Position numbers and translations under genes: made by a program. Shown here piece after piece: positions 1-8,442 of a stretch of 19,805 nucleotides of DNA (positions within the stretch are counted from its first letter, which is position 1; every line of letters begins with the position of its first letter). Source of the stretch: Legionellaceae bacterium (GTDB taxonomy: Bacteria > Pseudomonadota > Gammaproteobacteria > Legionellales > Legionellaceae); NCBI GenBank assembly GCA_947504795.1, contig CANNJG010000016.1, positions 1-19,805 of the forward strand, given 5' to 3'. The notes under the pieces are model-generated. The model worked only from the letters and a program-made list of their open reading frames with translations. It searched no databases and was not told the DNA's origin.

Positions 1-249
1 ATCCACATGAGCAGCGGGGGGAATATTGATTTTTGCTACCTTAACTTCTTTAAAAAGGCGGTCCTTATCAACAACGGATAGTTGAGGTAACACGGGTTTT
101 TTCGGTACCTTAAATGACACATTCACATTATCGTCAAAATGATGGTTCGATTGCTTGAATACTGCTGGCAAAAAAATAACCAACAAGGACGCAATCACCG
201 CTAAACCGATCAAACGGTGCTTAATACGATCTTCTAATACCCATTTCAT
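1..249 (-). CDS. DedD-like SPOR-domain membrane protein, N-terminal part (runs off the window)
   Basis: This partial gene reads leftward out of the window; 83 codons are present. The start ATG at 249-247 overlaps the folC stop TGA (248-246) as ATGA, which implies translational coupling. The protein opens with MKWVLEDRIKHRLIG and then one membrane span of about 18 hydrophobic residues, followed by a polar, proline- and lysine-rich stretch. The N-terminal pattern of a basic head, RLIG and then an inner-membrane anchor is typical of DedD, which binds denuded septal peptidoglycan through a C-terminal SPOR domain. That domain would lie beyond the edge and is not visible. The position directly after accD-folC matches the accD-folC-dedD order known from other gammaproteobacteria, and this is the main support for the name. 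Confidence 0.72.
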   Translation of the reverse strand, partial: MKWVLEDRIKHRLIGLAVIASLLVIFLPAVFKQSNHHFDDNVNVSFKVPKKPVLPQLSVVDKDRLFKEVKVAKINIPPAAHVD

Positions 250-1523
250 TCATATACTCCTCTTGCTTTCATCACCGCTTCGACTAATAGAAACGATCCG
301 AAAACAACAATGACATCTCCAGGTAAAGCAGTTGCAACTGCAGCCGCATAGGCTTGCTCTGGTTCAAGATAACACGCCGGGCGATAGGCAAATACATCGG
401 TAAATATGACTTGTAATGCTGCAAGTGGCATCGCACGCTTTCCCGTTAAGCTTGTCAAATACCATTGATCAATTATGTTTCTTAATGGCGTAATTAAACC
501 ACAAATGTCCTTGTTTTGCAAGGCTGAAAACACCGCATGGACCTGGCCACTCGGTTGATATTGCTGAAGGGTCTGCGCCAAAAGTCTTACCGCTTGAGGA
601 TTATGCGCCACGTCCAACAACACAGTAACCGGATCCGACTTTATCCATTGCCGACGTCCCCTTATCCGTACCCGGAGCATGGCTTGTATCCAAGCCTCAG
701 GTTTTATAGGTAAGCGCGACTGTAAACGCTCTGTGGCCACTATCGCGGCTGCAGCAGCATTTAAATGGATATTTGGCACTGGCACAATAATTGGCATTGT
801 TTTAGGTGCGAATGTAACATGCAACTGCGTACCCTGGCAGTGATACTGGTACGTTTGCCCCAAACAATCCATTCGGGTTTCTAAGACATGCGCGCGTTCA
901 ATCACCGTGCTAGGTGGATCAAAATCGCCATAAATAAACCGCTGGTGGGGGCGTAAAATGCCTGCTTTTTCAAACCCAATTGTTTCGACATCGGGTCCTA
1001 AATAATCCTGATGGTCCAAATCTACCGTCGTGATAATGGCTAAATCGGCATCAATAATATTCGTCGCATCTAAGCGCCCACCTAGGCCGACTTCTAGAAT
1101 CAGCACGTCTAAGGAAGAACGTTTGAAATACCATAATGCTGCTAAAAAGGTGACTTCAAAATAAGTTAGTGGTATTTGATGGCGTTGGTGTTCAACCATG
1201 GCAAATGCTTCGCACAAATCCTGGTCACTGATAGGCGTGTCATTAATGCTGATGCGTTCGTTAAACGTCAGTAAATGCGGCGAGGTAAATTGGCCGACAC
1301 GATACCCGGCCGCGCTATAAATAGCACTTAATGCCGCAACAGTTGATCCCTTCCCATTGGTGCCTCCCACCGTGATAACAGGTATTGACCATATTGCAAC
1401 ATCCATTGTGTGGGCAACCCGTTGCGGGTTGACTAAACGCAACTGCACTTCCTGGGTATGTCTTTTTTCCAGATAATCCAACCATTCTTTTAAGCTTCGC
1501 ATTGAATTGGCGTGCTCAGTCAT
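246..1523 (-). CDS. folC: Bifunctional folylpolyglutamate/dihydrofolate synthase
   Basis: FolC adds glutamate to dihydropteroate and extends the polyglutamate tail of folates in the cytoplasm, using ATP. The 425-residue product is a typical length. The Mur-ligase type P-loop VGGTNGKGST is at residues 52-61. The conserved FTSPHL motif follows, then LEVGLGGRLDATNI, LDHQDYLG and EKAGIL, all FolC/Mur-ligase signatures. The C-terminal ligase domain has the DVAHNP motif. The ATG at 1523-1521 overlaps the accD stop by 8 bp; an internal Met at residue 8 is an alternative start. The gene sits between accD and dedD, as in many gammaproteobacteria, so it is probably read from the accD promoter. Confidence 0.95.
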   Translation of the reverse strand: MTEHANSMRSLKEWLDYLEKRHTQEVQLRLVNPQRVAHTMDVAIWSIPVITVGGTNGKGSTVAALSAIYSAAGYRVGQFTSPHLLTFNERISINDTPISDQDLCEAFAMVEHQRHQIPLTYFEVTFLAALWYFKRSSLDVLILEVGLGGRLDATNIIDADLAIITTVDLDHQDYLGPDVETIGFEKAGILRPHQRFIYGDFDPPSTVIERAHVLETRMDCLGQTYQYHCQGTQLHVTFAPKTMPIIVPVPNIHLNAAAAAIVATERLQSRLPIKPEAWIQAMLRVRIRGRRQWIKSDPVTVLLDVAHNPQAVRLLAQTLQQYQPSGQVHAVFSALQNKDICGLITPLRNIIDQWYLTSLTGKRAMPLAALQVIFTDVFAYRPACYLEPEQAYAAAVATALPGDVIVVFGSFLLVEAVMKARGVYE

Positions 1524-2394
1524 CCACGCGACTCAAAACTAGCTGACGATGCGATAAGGTTGCAATGAGTCGGGCTAAGGTATCCCGCAAGTCCTTGCGT
1601 TCAACCACCCTATCAATATGGCCATGTTCTAATAAAAATTCACTTCTTTGAAATCCATCTGGCAAGGTTTGACGCACAGTTTGCTCGATGACTCTGGGAC
1701 CAGCAAATCCAATCAGGGCTTTGGGTTCTGCAATAATAATATCACCCAAACTCGCAAAGCTTGCAGAAACCCCGCCCATAGTCGGATCAGTTAACACCAC
1801 GATAAAAGGAAGTTTTGCTTGCGCCAACTTCGCTAAAACTGCTGAGGTTTTTGCCATTTGCATCAAAGAAAACAACCCTTCTTGCATGCGCGCACCGCCA
1901 CTGGCGGTAAAACAAATATAAGCACGCCGTTCTGCGATAGCGATATTTACGCCTCTCACAAACTTTTCACCCACCGTCGCCCCCATAGAACCACCCATGA
2001 AGCTAAATTCAAAAGCACTGACAACAACGGGTTGTTGTTTTAACGTTCCTTTGATAACAATCAATGCTTCATTTTCGCCCGTAGACTTTTGAGCTTGAAT
2101 AATACGATCTTTATACTTTTTGGAATCTTTAAACTTCAGTCGATCGATCGGTTCCAATTCAGCTGCTATTTCTTCCTGATTATTTGCATCTAAACACTGA
2201 CCAATCCGTACCCGCGCAGAAATACGGTGATGATGATTACATTTAAGGCAGACAGAAAGATTTTTATCAAGCTCAGAGCTATATAGGATTTCACCACAGC
2301 CCAAACACTTGATCCACAATCCTTCAGGCACACCTTTCTTTTGCGAAGTCTCCGTCCTAATTCTTGACGGCAACAAGTTCTTTAACCAACTCAT
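1516..2394 (-). CDS. accD: Acetyl-CoA carboxylase, carboxyltransferase subunit beta
   Basis: AccD pairs with AccA to transfer carboxyl from biotin-BCCP to acetyl-CoA, giving malonyl-CoA, the first committed step of fatty-acid synthesis. I chose the internal start at 2394, which gives 292 residues beginning MSWLKNLLP, because it matches the family's conserved MSW start. The longer frame back to 2451 would run across the promoter. The N-terminal zinc ribbon has CxxC pairs at Cys30/Cys33 and Cys49/Cys52. The crotonase-like core shows FMGGSMG, SGGARMQEG, LTDPTMGGVSASFA and GFAGPRVIEQTVR. The stop overlaps folC by 8 bp. Confidence 0.95.
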   Translation of the reverse strand: MSWLKNLLPSRIRTETSQKKGVPEGLWIKCLGCGEILYSSELDKNLSVCLKCNHHHRISARVRIGQCLDANNQEEIAAELEPIDRLKFKDSKKYKDRIIQAQKSTGENEALIVIKGTLKQQPVVVSAFEFSFMGGSMGATVGEKFVRGVNIAIAERRAYICFTASGGARMQEGLFSLMQMAKTSAVLAKLAQAKLPFIVVLTDPTMGGVSASFASLGDIIIAEPKALIGFAGPRVIEQTVRQTLPDGFQRSEFLLEHGHIDRVVERKDLRDTLARLIATLSHRQLVLSRVDD

Positions 2395-2427
2395 ACACTT
2401 TAACCCATGAAAAATAGTATTGGCGCT

Positions 2428-2456
2428 AGTATAGCCCAAACAAATGTCCATGACAA
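2428..2456 (-). promoter_or_regulatory. Sigma-70 promoter for accD-folC-dedD
   Basis: On the minus strand, TTGTCA (2456-2451) is followed after exactly 17 bp by TATACT (2433-2428). Both hexamers are close to consensus. Transcription would start near 2421, leaving a leader of about 26 nt before the chosen accD ATG at 2394. This also argues against the longer accD reading frame, whose start lies inside the -35 region. Confidence 0.65.
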
Positions 2457-2519
2457 AGTGGCTGGATGACTTAAGTTCTGTGGAAATGAGCCGTTAATAT
2501 GTCTATATCGGGAGGAAAA

Positions 2520-3242
2520 ATGTCAAAATTTATTACGATTCTAATAGGCATCACCTCTCTGTTCTGCCTAACATCCTCCTATGCGTACCAGCGTTTTGGT
2601 GAAACGCTGTGTCAAAATTCAGATTATTTTTGCATTACAACAAAATCACATGATTCATGGAACAGTTTGTTTCCGTCAGATAAAACACGTGATATCGCAA
2701 TGCGGGTGAATCGGATGAATATCGCGCTTCACTCAGGTATGACTATCGCGATTCCTAAGCGTTTAGATGAAATCAGTATTTACGATGTGGCTCCTTTTCC
2801 ACGTTATATCGAACCAACAAAAGAAAAAGTTATTTTTGTGAATCAAAAAGAGCTCGCTTGGGCTGCTTATAATAACAACGGTGAGTTAGTTTGGTGGGGG
2901 CCTGTCTCCACGGGATCGGGGCATTGTAAAAGCCCCGATGGGACCTGCTTAACGCCATCTGGCGAGTTTCGTGTCATTCGCAAACAAGATATTTATTGTA
3001 TTTCCACCATTTTTCCAGTTAGATCAAACGGTGACAATGGCGGCGCGATTATGCCGTATTGTATGCACTTTTTTCGGGGCTACGCCTTACATGGTAGTGA
3101 TGTGGTGCCAGGATTTCGCGATAGCCACGGATGTATTCGCATGTTTATTGAAGACGCAAAATGGCTTAACGAAGAGTTTATCACCGCACCCGGGGAAGGT
3201 GGAAATATAGGCACCCGGGTTATCGTCGATTCAGCTTCATAA
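2520..3242 (+). CDS. Secreted L,D-transpeptidase (YkuD family)
   Basis: This is predicted to be a periplasmic enzyme that cleaves and rejoins peptidoglycan stem peptides at the mDAP residue. The start at 2520 is preferred to the in-frame ATG at 2499 because GGGAGG lies just upstream at normal spacing; it gives 240 residues. A signal peptide covers about residues 1-22, ending SSYA. Residues about 40-80 resemble a LysM-like cell-wall-binding segment, with NRMN and IAIP near its end. The YkuD domain runs from about residue 102 to 235. Its catalytic motif is complete: His191, Ser202, His203, Gly204, Cys205 and Arg207. Extra cysteines (for example 136, 143, 160, 181) may form disulfides. It resembles secreted YkuD proteins known from Legionella, but I cannot assign a subfamily. 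Confidence 0.88.
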   Translation: MSKFITILIGITSLFCLTSSYAYQRFGETLCQNSDYFCITTKSHDSWNSLFPSDKTRDIAMRVNRMNIALHSGMTIAIPKRLDEISIYDVAPFPRYIEPTKEKVIFVNQKELAWAAYNNNGELVWWGPVSTGSGHCKSPDGTCLTPSGEFRVIRKQDIYCISTIFPVRSNGDNGGAIMPYCMHFFRGYALHGSDVVPGFRDSHGCIRMFIEDAKWLNEEFITAPGEGGNIGTRVIVDSAS

Positions 3243-4059
3243 TTTGCCCGCTTAATTTGTAGGTTAACAAGAGTTTTTGCACGTGCTGCGCACTTTGTTT
3301 GTTAATAAACGGACCTATTCTCACCAACCAATAATGTTTGACAGGGACTACAAACACTCGCGAGGATGAGACATGTGCTAATTTAGCCCGCAACTGCTCT
3401 GCAGAACGTTGTGTTTTATAGGTTGCAGCTTGGATAAAGTACTGTCTTTGTTGCGGATGAGACGGTTGACGCGGCTGAGGGCGTTGTTGACGGGTTCTTG
3501 ACGACGAATTTGGCATGATAGCTTCGACTTCGACTCTGGCAGTTCCTTTCGGATAAATGCCTAATTTGACGGCTGCTCCGTAAGACAAATCAATAATTCT
3601 TCCGGAATGAAAAGGTCCACGATCGTTGACCCTGATAACGGCAACACGACCGTTTTCTATATTTTTTACCCGGACGTAAGTAGGAATGGGTAAGGTCTTA
3701 TGAGCTGCCGTTAAGGCATACATGTCATATTTTTCACCGCTAGAGGTGCGTTGACGATGAAATTTTGTACCATACCAGGATGCGAGGCCACGTTCTTTGT
3801 AGCCTCTGGCCGTTCTTAACACAGCATAGCTACGTCCATAAACCTTATAAGTAGGCGGATTACCATAGCGACTCAAAGGTTCTAATTTTGGCGTCACTAA
3901 CTTAAAAAATGAAGGAATCGGTCCCATAGGCGCACTATCTTGAGCTTCCACAGCAGCATGGTGATGAGATTTTTTTCGATTATGAATGCCATGATTTGAG
4001 TGTATGGACTGACATCCGAGTAACAAAGCAATATTCAAAATAATTATTTTACGTAGCAT
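3220..4059 (-). CDS. rlpA: RlpA-like lipoprotein, septal lytic transglycosylase with SPOR domain
   Basis: RlpA is an outer-membrane lipoprotein that binds and, in Pseudomonas, cleaves denuded glycan strands at the division septum. The 279-residue product starts with a short signal ending in a lipobox (LLLGC, Cys16). A histidine-rich linker follows. The double-psi beta-barrel domain is at about residues 90-178, with RGLASWYG, ALTAAHKTLP (His120) and VNDRGPF (Asp146), the conserved residues tied to activity in active RlpA proteins. After a Pro/Gln/Arg-rich linker, a SPOR domain covers about 205-275. An AGGAT ribosome site precedes the ATG. Order relative to dacA, ybeD and lipB follows the gammaproteobacterial cluster, but here rlpA faces away from dacA. 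Its last 23 bp overlap the convergent L,D-transpeptidase gene. Confidence 0.92.
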   Translation of the reverse strand: MLRKIIILNIALLLGCQSIHSNHGIHNRKKSHHHAAVEAQDSAPMGPIPSFFKLVTPKLEPLSRYGNPPTYKVYGRSYAVLRTARGYKERGLASWYGTKFHRQRTSSGEKYDMYALTAAHKTLPIPTYVRVKNIENGRVAVIRVNDRGPFHSGRIIDLSYGAAVKLGIYPKGTARVEVEAIMPNSSSRTRQQRPQPRQPSHPQQRQYFIQAATYKTQRSAEQLRAKLAHVSSSRVFVVPVKHYWLVRIGPFINKQSAQHVQKLLLTYKLSGQIMKLNRR

Positions 4060-4120
4060 GCAGCCATCCTATAAACTTGGTTATTAACCGAAGTGTGTCT
4101 TTTAACTTGAGTCTTCTGGC

Positions 4121-4167
4121 CATTCTTCTTTCGAAGCCCTTCGTGGCGGGACGTCGAAAGAAGAATG
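4121..4167. repeat. Perfect 14-bp inverted repeat between divergent rlpA and dacA
   Basis: CATTCTTCTTTCGA at 4121-4134 is the exact reverse complement of TCGAAAGAAGAATG at 4154-4167, with a GC-rich 19-nt spacer between them. The spacer can form a short inner stem of its own. There is no T-run on either side, so it does not look like an intrinsic terminator. Its position between two divergent start codons suggests an operator, a cruciform or a small dispersed repeat. The sequence does not decide between these. Confidence 0.7.
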
Positions 4168-4306
4168 CTCAATAGCCCTTATTATTCGACAGACCTTGGG
4201 TGCCAAACTGGTAATCTTATCAACTATGAAGGGAGTTGTCATTTCTTATGGTTGTTGTAATATATATCCAGCAATATCCCAACCACCCTCAATAACAGGT
4301 AGAAGT

Positions 4307-5524
4307 ATGAACAATCCCACCAAAATAAAATCTTTTTTATCGTTTTTTATTCTATTTTGTCTTGGAGTCCCGAGTATCCTCGCTGAAAATTTACCTACCA
4401 CCACGCTCACCCCTCCTCCTGCTATCGCGGGTAATAACCCACTTATTACCCCAGCACCCCCTTCTGTTAACGCCAAGGCGTATATTTTGATCGATAGCGA
4501 TAGTGGTAAAATTATTGCCGAAAAGAATAGTGCGCAGCGCATGCCACCCGCCAGTTTAACTAAAATGATGACTTTGTATGTCGTGTCTAGAGCACTCAAA
4601 TCGGGACAAATTCATCTCACGGACATGGTCAGAATCAGCCAAACCGCATGGAAAACGGGTGGTTCTAGAATGTTTATCAAAGAAGGCCAAGAAGCAAGTA
4701 TCGAAGATCTTCTCAAGGGCATCATTGTAGACTCGGGGAATGACGCATGTGTGGCTTTAGCCGAACACATCGGTGCAAGTGAATCAGGCTTTTCAGATTT
4801 AATGAACCAACAGGCCAAAAGCCTGGGCATGAATGATTCCAATTTTACCGATAGTACCGGGTTACCCAACCCAATGCATTACACAACGGCAAAGGATCTA
4901 GCTATATTAGGAAGAGCTTTAATTCAAGATTACCCTGAATACTATCACTGGTATAAACAAAAATGGTTCACCTACAATAATATTCGCCAACCCAATCGTA
5001 ACCGATTGCTGTGGCGAGATAACCAAGTAGACGGTATCAAAACAGGACATACCGACGAAGCAGGTTTTTGTTTGGTCGCATCAGCCAAACATAACACTAT
5101 GCGTCTGTTAAGTGTGATACTTAATGCGCCTTCCGATACTGTTCGAGCGGATGACAGCCAACGATTATTGAACTATGGGTTTCGATTTTTTGAAACCCAT
5201 AAACTGTTTCAGTCAGGACAAACCATCACGGAGTCAAGCTTATACAAAGGCCAAAAATCCACGGTACGTTTAGGCTCAGTACGTGAATGTTTTGTCACTG
5301 TTCCAAGTGGTCAATATCAGCGTATAAGTGTGGTCACCCATATTCCAAAAAATATTCAAGCCCCTATCCAAGAAGGACAATCTTTGGGTGAATTACAAGT
5401 GCAGTTTGATGGTAACACATTGGATACGCAACCCTTATATGCGTTAGAAACGATTGAAAAAGGAGGCTATTATATCCGGGCAAAAGACGCGATTCGTATC
5501 CTCTATCATAATTGGTTCGGCTAA
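4307..5524 (+). CDS. dacA: D-alanyl-D-alanine carboxypeptidase (penicillin-binding protein 5/6 type)
   Basis: DacA trims the terminal D-Ala from peptidoglycan pentapeptides in the periplasm, limiting 4-3 cross-links and shaping the cell. I chose the ATG at 4307, giving 405 residues, because a signal peptide starts there (residues 1-26, ending ILAEN); the open frame extends upstream to 4196 but shows no signal peptide. Peptidase S11 motifs are complete: SLTK (Ser83, Lys86), SGN (143-145) and KTG (245-247). A PBP5-type C-terminal beta domain covers about 300-385. The last 20 residues form an amphipathic helix (RAKDAIRILYHNWFG) that would anchor the enzyme to the inner membrane. A Pro/Thr-rich linker lies between the signal peptide and the catalytic domain. 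ybeD starts 2 bp after the stop, so the genes are co-transcribed. Confidence 0.94.
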   Translation: MNNPTKIKSFLSFFILFCLGVPSILAENLPTTTLTPPPAIAGNNPLITPAPPSVNAKAYILIDSDSGKIIAEKNSAQRMPPASLTKMMTLYVVSRALKSGQIHLTDMVRISQTAWKTGGSRMFIKEGQEASIEDLLKGIIVDSGNDACVALAEHIGASESGFSDLMNQQAKSLGMNDSNFTDSTGLPNPMHYTTAKDLAILGRALIQDYPEYYHWYKQKWFTYNNIRQPNRNRLLWRDNQVDGIKTGHTDEAGFCLVASAKHNTMRLLSVILNAPSDTVRADDSQRLLNYGFRFFETHKLFQSGQTITESSLYKGQKSTVRLGSVRECFVTVPSGQYQRISVVTHIPKNIQAPIQEGQSLGELQVQFDGNTLDTQPLYALETIEKGGYYIRAKDAIRILYHNWFG

Positions 5525-5526
5525 CC

Positions 5527-5790
5527 ATGGCACAAGAGACACTCCTTGTATTTCCTTGCGACTTCCCTGTTAAAATTATTGGGAAGTCTAGACCGAATTT
5601 TCTTGACGACATATCGACTATCATACGTAAGCATTATCCTGATACTCAAGATAGTGCCATTACAACCCAATTCAGCCTGCAAGCGAATTATGTGAGTATT
5701 ACCGTCATCATCCATGCTTTAGACCAAGAAACATTGAATACGCTATACTTTGATTTGACCCAACATCCCGATATTCAAATGGTACTTTAA
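5527..5790 (+). CDS. ybeD: YbeD-like DUF493 family protein
   Basis: This small cytoplasmic protein of 87 residues has a ferredoxin-like, ACT-like fold in known relatives and an unclear biochemical role. The N-terminus reads LVFPCDFPVKIIG and the end reads DLTQHPDIQMVL, matching the family's conserved start (LLEFPTPFTYKVMG) and its terminal MVL. I chose the ATG at 5527, as in E. coli, rather than 5512, which would overlap dacA. It lies between dacA and lipB as in E. coli. Its stop shares one base with the lipB start (TAATG), so translation is coupled. The association with lipB is conserved, but a role in lipoylation is inference only. Confidence 0.9.
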   Translation: MAQETLLVFPCDFPVKIIGKSRPNFLDDISTIIRKHYPDTQDSAITTQFSLQANYVSITVIIHALDQETLNTLYFDLTQHPDIQMVL

Positions 5791-6425
5791 TGCAAATCAT
5801 CCAACTCGGCCAGCAGCCGTACCAACCGATTTTAGATAAAATGAGACGCTATACACAACAGCGTCAAGCAGAAACCGAAGATCAACTTTGGTTACTGGAG
5901 CACGATCCTGTCTATACGTTGGGGCAAGCAGGAAAAAGAGAACATATTCTCAATCCTAAACAAGTTCCTATTATTCAAAGCGATCGCGGTGGCCAAGTAA
6001 CCTATCATGGACCAGGCCAGCTGATTGCCTACGTTCTAATGAATTTACAACGCAAGCCCTTAGGTGTCAGAACATTGGTAACGCAATTAGAAGACATATT
6101 GATTACCCTGTTAGAAACCTTTCGCGTTAAAGCGCATCGTGTATGCAAGGCACCCGGGGTCTATGTGGCTAACAAAAAAATTGCATCGATAGGCTTGCGC
6201 GTTAAAGCCAATTGCACCTACCACGGTATTGCGTTGAATGTTAATATGGATCTAGAACCTTTTGAAGGGATTCATCCTTGTGGTTATTCACAATTGAAAA
6301 TGACTCAACTCACCGAATATGATGCCAGCATCACAATGACAACAGTCATAGAACGATTGAGTCAACTTTATTATGATAGGTTTTATTTCCACGATCAAAG
6401 TGAGTTACTCAATGCACATGCTTAG
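5790..6425 (+). CDS. lipB: Octanoyl-[ACP]:protein N-octanoyltransferase
   Basis: LipB transfers octanoyl from acyl carrier protein to the lipoyl-domain lysine of 2-oxoacid dehydrogenases and GcvH. LipA then inserts sulfur to make lipoate. The 211-residue protein has the family signature RGGQVTYHGPGQ at 66-77. The catalytic pair is Lys130 (in KKIASIG) and Cys164 (in IHPCG), with HGIALNVN between them. The ATG overlaps the ybeD stop by one base. lipA, the usual next gene, is absent here; instead the next gene overlaps the lipB 3' end by 14 bp. Confidence 0.96.
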   Translation: MQIIQLGQQPYQPILDKMRRYTQQRQAETEDQLWLLEHDPVYTLGQAGKREHILNPKQVPIIQSDRGGQVTYHGPGQLIAYVLMNLQRKPLGVRTLVTQLEDILITLLETFRVKAHRVCKAPGVYVANKKIASIGLRVKANCTYHGIALNVNMDLEPFEGIHPCGYSQLKMTQLTEYDASITMTTVIERLSQLYYDRFYFHDQSELLNAHA

Positions 6426-8442
6426 TGATTACATCACACCTTTTACGACATGGCTGCATACCCATCCAAACCAAGCTTTGATGTTTACTTTTTTTATTGC
6501 CTTTTTAGAATCTTTGGCAGTTATCGGAACCTTAATTCCAGGCTCACTCACCATGACAGCCATCGGTATTCTCGCAGGTTCAGGCGTTATGCGTTTTGAC
6601 TTCACCCTGTGTTTTGCTACGTTAGGTGCTTTTGTCGGGGATAGTGCGAGTTATACCTTAGGATACGTCTACAGTCAGCGCCTAAGTTTGATATGGCCTT
6701 TTAAGCGTTACCCCAATTTACTTAACTACGGACAAGATTACTTTAATAGGCATGGCAAAAAAAGCGTTCTAATTGGGCGATTTATTGGTCCCCTGCGCTC
6801 TATTATCCCGCTGATTGCCGGTATGTTGAATATGTCAAAATTAGAATTTATTATGGCCAATATTATATCAGCCATTGGCTGGGCTATTTTGTACCTGTTT
6901 CCAGGTTATATTATAGGTGCAGCCAGCAGTCAGTTATCATCAGAAAGTGCGCAACGCTTATTCATGTTTGTGTTAATCGTCCTAGTCACTATTTGGATAG
7001 GTAGCCAACTGCTCCATGCCGCAACAAAACACCTCCATCAATCGTTTACACGGACCGTTAATACCGTCTGGCTTTTTTCAAAATCTAATCCTTACACCTA
7101 TTACTTAATGAACCAGCTAACCAATCCCGCCGATAAAAAGCAACAACAAATCATCCGTCTCCTGATGACGTGGCTTACTAACCTAATCGGTACAGCCATT
7201 CTTTTTATACTCGTGATACAAGGGACATGGATAGACGCCATCAATCAACCTGTCAGTTTATTTTTAAACACGTTACGTACACCGATTACTGATAAAATAT
7301 TTATCCTATTTACGTTTATTCTAGGCCCCTTTCCGCTCATAGCTTTTAGCCTACTCATCACCGCCCTCTCTGGTTATAGGCGCGATTGGCGTTTTCTAAA
7401 ATATTGGATATCTTTAAATTTATTAACAGCACTCGTAACACGTTTATGCGCTAGTTTGTTCACGAGCACAACTGCTATTCCTTTGTTTGCAGAGTCTTCT
7501 GTTTTCGGCTTGTTTCCCGCCATTCCTTTATGTTTTGCAACCGCCTTGTTTACGTTTATGGTCCACGATTTATCTAAAAACTATAAACCTATCGGCCATT
7601 TTCTTTCTCATACCCTGAGTTTATTATTATTAATTTCAGGTTTTGCCATCCTGTATTTAGGCGATAATTGGTTAACATCGGTCTTAGGTGCCTATAGCAT
7701 TGGATTCACGTTGGGTTTGTTCCATTGGATTTTGTATAGGCGTAAACATGCCAATCCCTACAACATTAGCATCACCTTACTGCTAATTTTTAGCTTATTT
7801 GCTATCACAACTACCCTTGTCTATGTTGAAGATTTCAAGACGATGGTTGTCAAACATAGCCCTAAACCCAAACAATATACGCTCAATCAAGATACTTGGT
7901 GGTACCAGGATGAACCGATATTACCGCGCTATTCGACCAATCGTATTGGCCAACGCATTGGGGCGTTTAACGTCCAATATGCTGGCACTCTTCAAGAATT
8001 AGAAACACGTTTATGTATTTATGGATGGCAAAAACAAGCTCGTTCCTTTTTATACTCGTTACTCATCCACGCGGAAGGTCGAGACTTTACCGAGACGCTT
8101 CCGTTTATGGGACAATTGTATCTCAATAAACTTCCAGTATTGACGATGACTTATACCAATAGTAAAAATGACGATCTCTATATTTTACGTTTATGGCGCT
8201 CAAATTATCATTTGATGCATTATCAAGAGCCTATTTGGTTAGGTAACATCATCTTATCTCGCAAAAAAAGCGACACCAAGAATGAGTTTAATCAGAGAGA
8301 CGCTGCGGAAGGATCACAGCTGTTTATTCATATCCTCCCTGCGGTACATGATTATCAGATAACCAATATGCCCGTCACCGATCCAGATTTAAAATCGCTT
8401 CCTTATAAGATTTCAACTGAAGTGTTGATAATTAAAAATTAG
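6412..8442 (+). CDS. DedA - PAP2-like - LssY C-terminal fusion membrane protein
   Basis: A 676-residue polytopic inner-membrane protein in three parts. Residues about 5-190 are a DedA/SNARE-associated domain: FLESLAVIGTLIPG, then a Gly-Asp pair at 76-77, then GRFIGPLRSIIPLIAGM. DedA proteins are linked to lipid flipping and membrane homeostasis. Residues about 250-450 are several membrane spans with PAP2-phosphatase spacing, but the catalytic motifs are replaced: FPAIP (368-372) stands where FPSGH is expected, and YLGDNWLTSVLG (415-426) where the Arg and His motif is expected. Residues about 485-676 resemble the LssY C-terminal domain, whose function is unknown. The start at 6412 is chosen because a GTGAG site sits about 7 nt upstream; 6418 is an alternative. 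It overlaps lipB by 14 bp and is probably the last gene of the dacA operon. Confidence 0.85.
   Translation: MHMLSDYITPFTTWLHTHPNQALMFTFFIAFLESLAVIGTLIPGSLTMTAIGILAGSGVMRFDFTLCFATLGAFVGDSASYTLGYVYSQRLSLIWPFKRYPNLLNYGQDYFNRHGKKSVLIGRFIGPLRSIIPLIAGMLNMSKLEFIMANIISAIGWAILYLFPGYIIGAASSQLSSESAQRLFMFVLIVLVTIWIGSQLLHAATKHLHQSFTRTVNTVWLFSKSNPYTYYLMNQLTNPADKKQQQIIRLLMTWLTNLIGTAILFILVIQGTWIDAINQPVSLFLNTLRTPITDKIFILFTFILGPFPLIAFSLLITALSGYRRDWRFLKYWISLNLLTALVTRLCASLFTSTTAIPLFAESSVFGLFPAIPLCFATALFTFMVHDLSKNYKPIGHFLSHTLSLLLLISGFAILYLGDNWLTSVLGAYSIGFTLGLFHWILYRRKHANPYNISITLLLIFSLFAITTTLVYVEDFKTMVVKHSPKPKQYTLNQDTWWYQDEPILPRYSTNRIGQRIGAFNVQYAGTLQELETRLCIYGWQKQARSFLYSLLIHAEGRDFTETLPFMGQLYLNKLPVLTMTYTNSKNDDLYILRLWRSNYHLMHYQEPIWLGNIILSRKKSDTKNEFNQRDAAEGSQLFIHILPAVHDYQITNMPVTDPDLKSLPYKISTEVLIIKN

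Noticed and set aside
4121..4167. Intrinsic terminator
   Set aside because: No T-run follows on either strand, and it lies upstream of both flanking genes.
4196..4306. N-terminal extension of dacA (37 residues)
   Set aside because: The signal peptide begins at 4307, and the extension has no signal-like character.
4246..4599. Minus-strand frame of 117 residues opposite dacA
   Set aside because: It is antisense to the signal peptide and catalytic domain of dacA, with no ribosome site or family resemblance.
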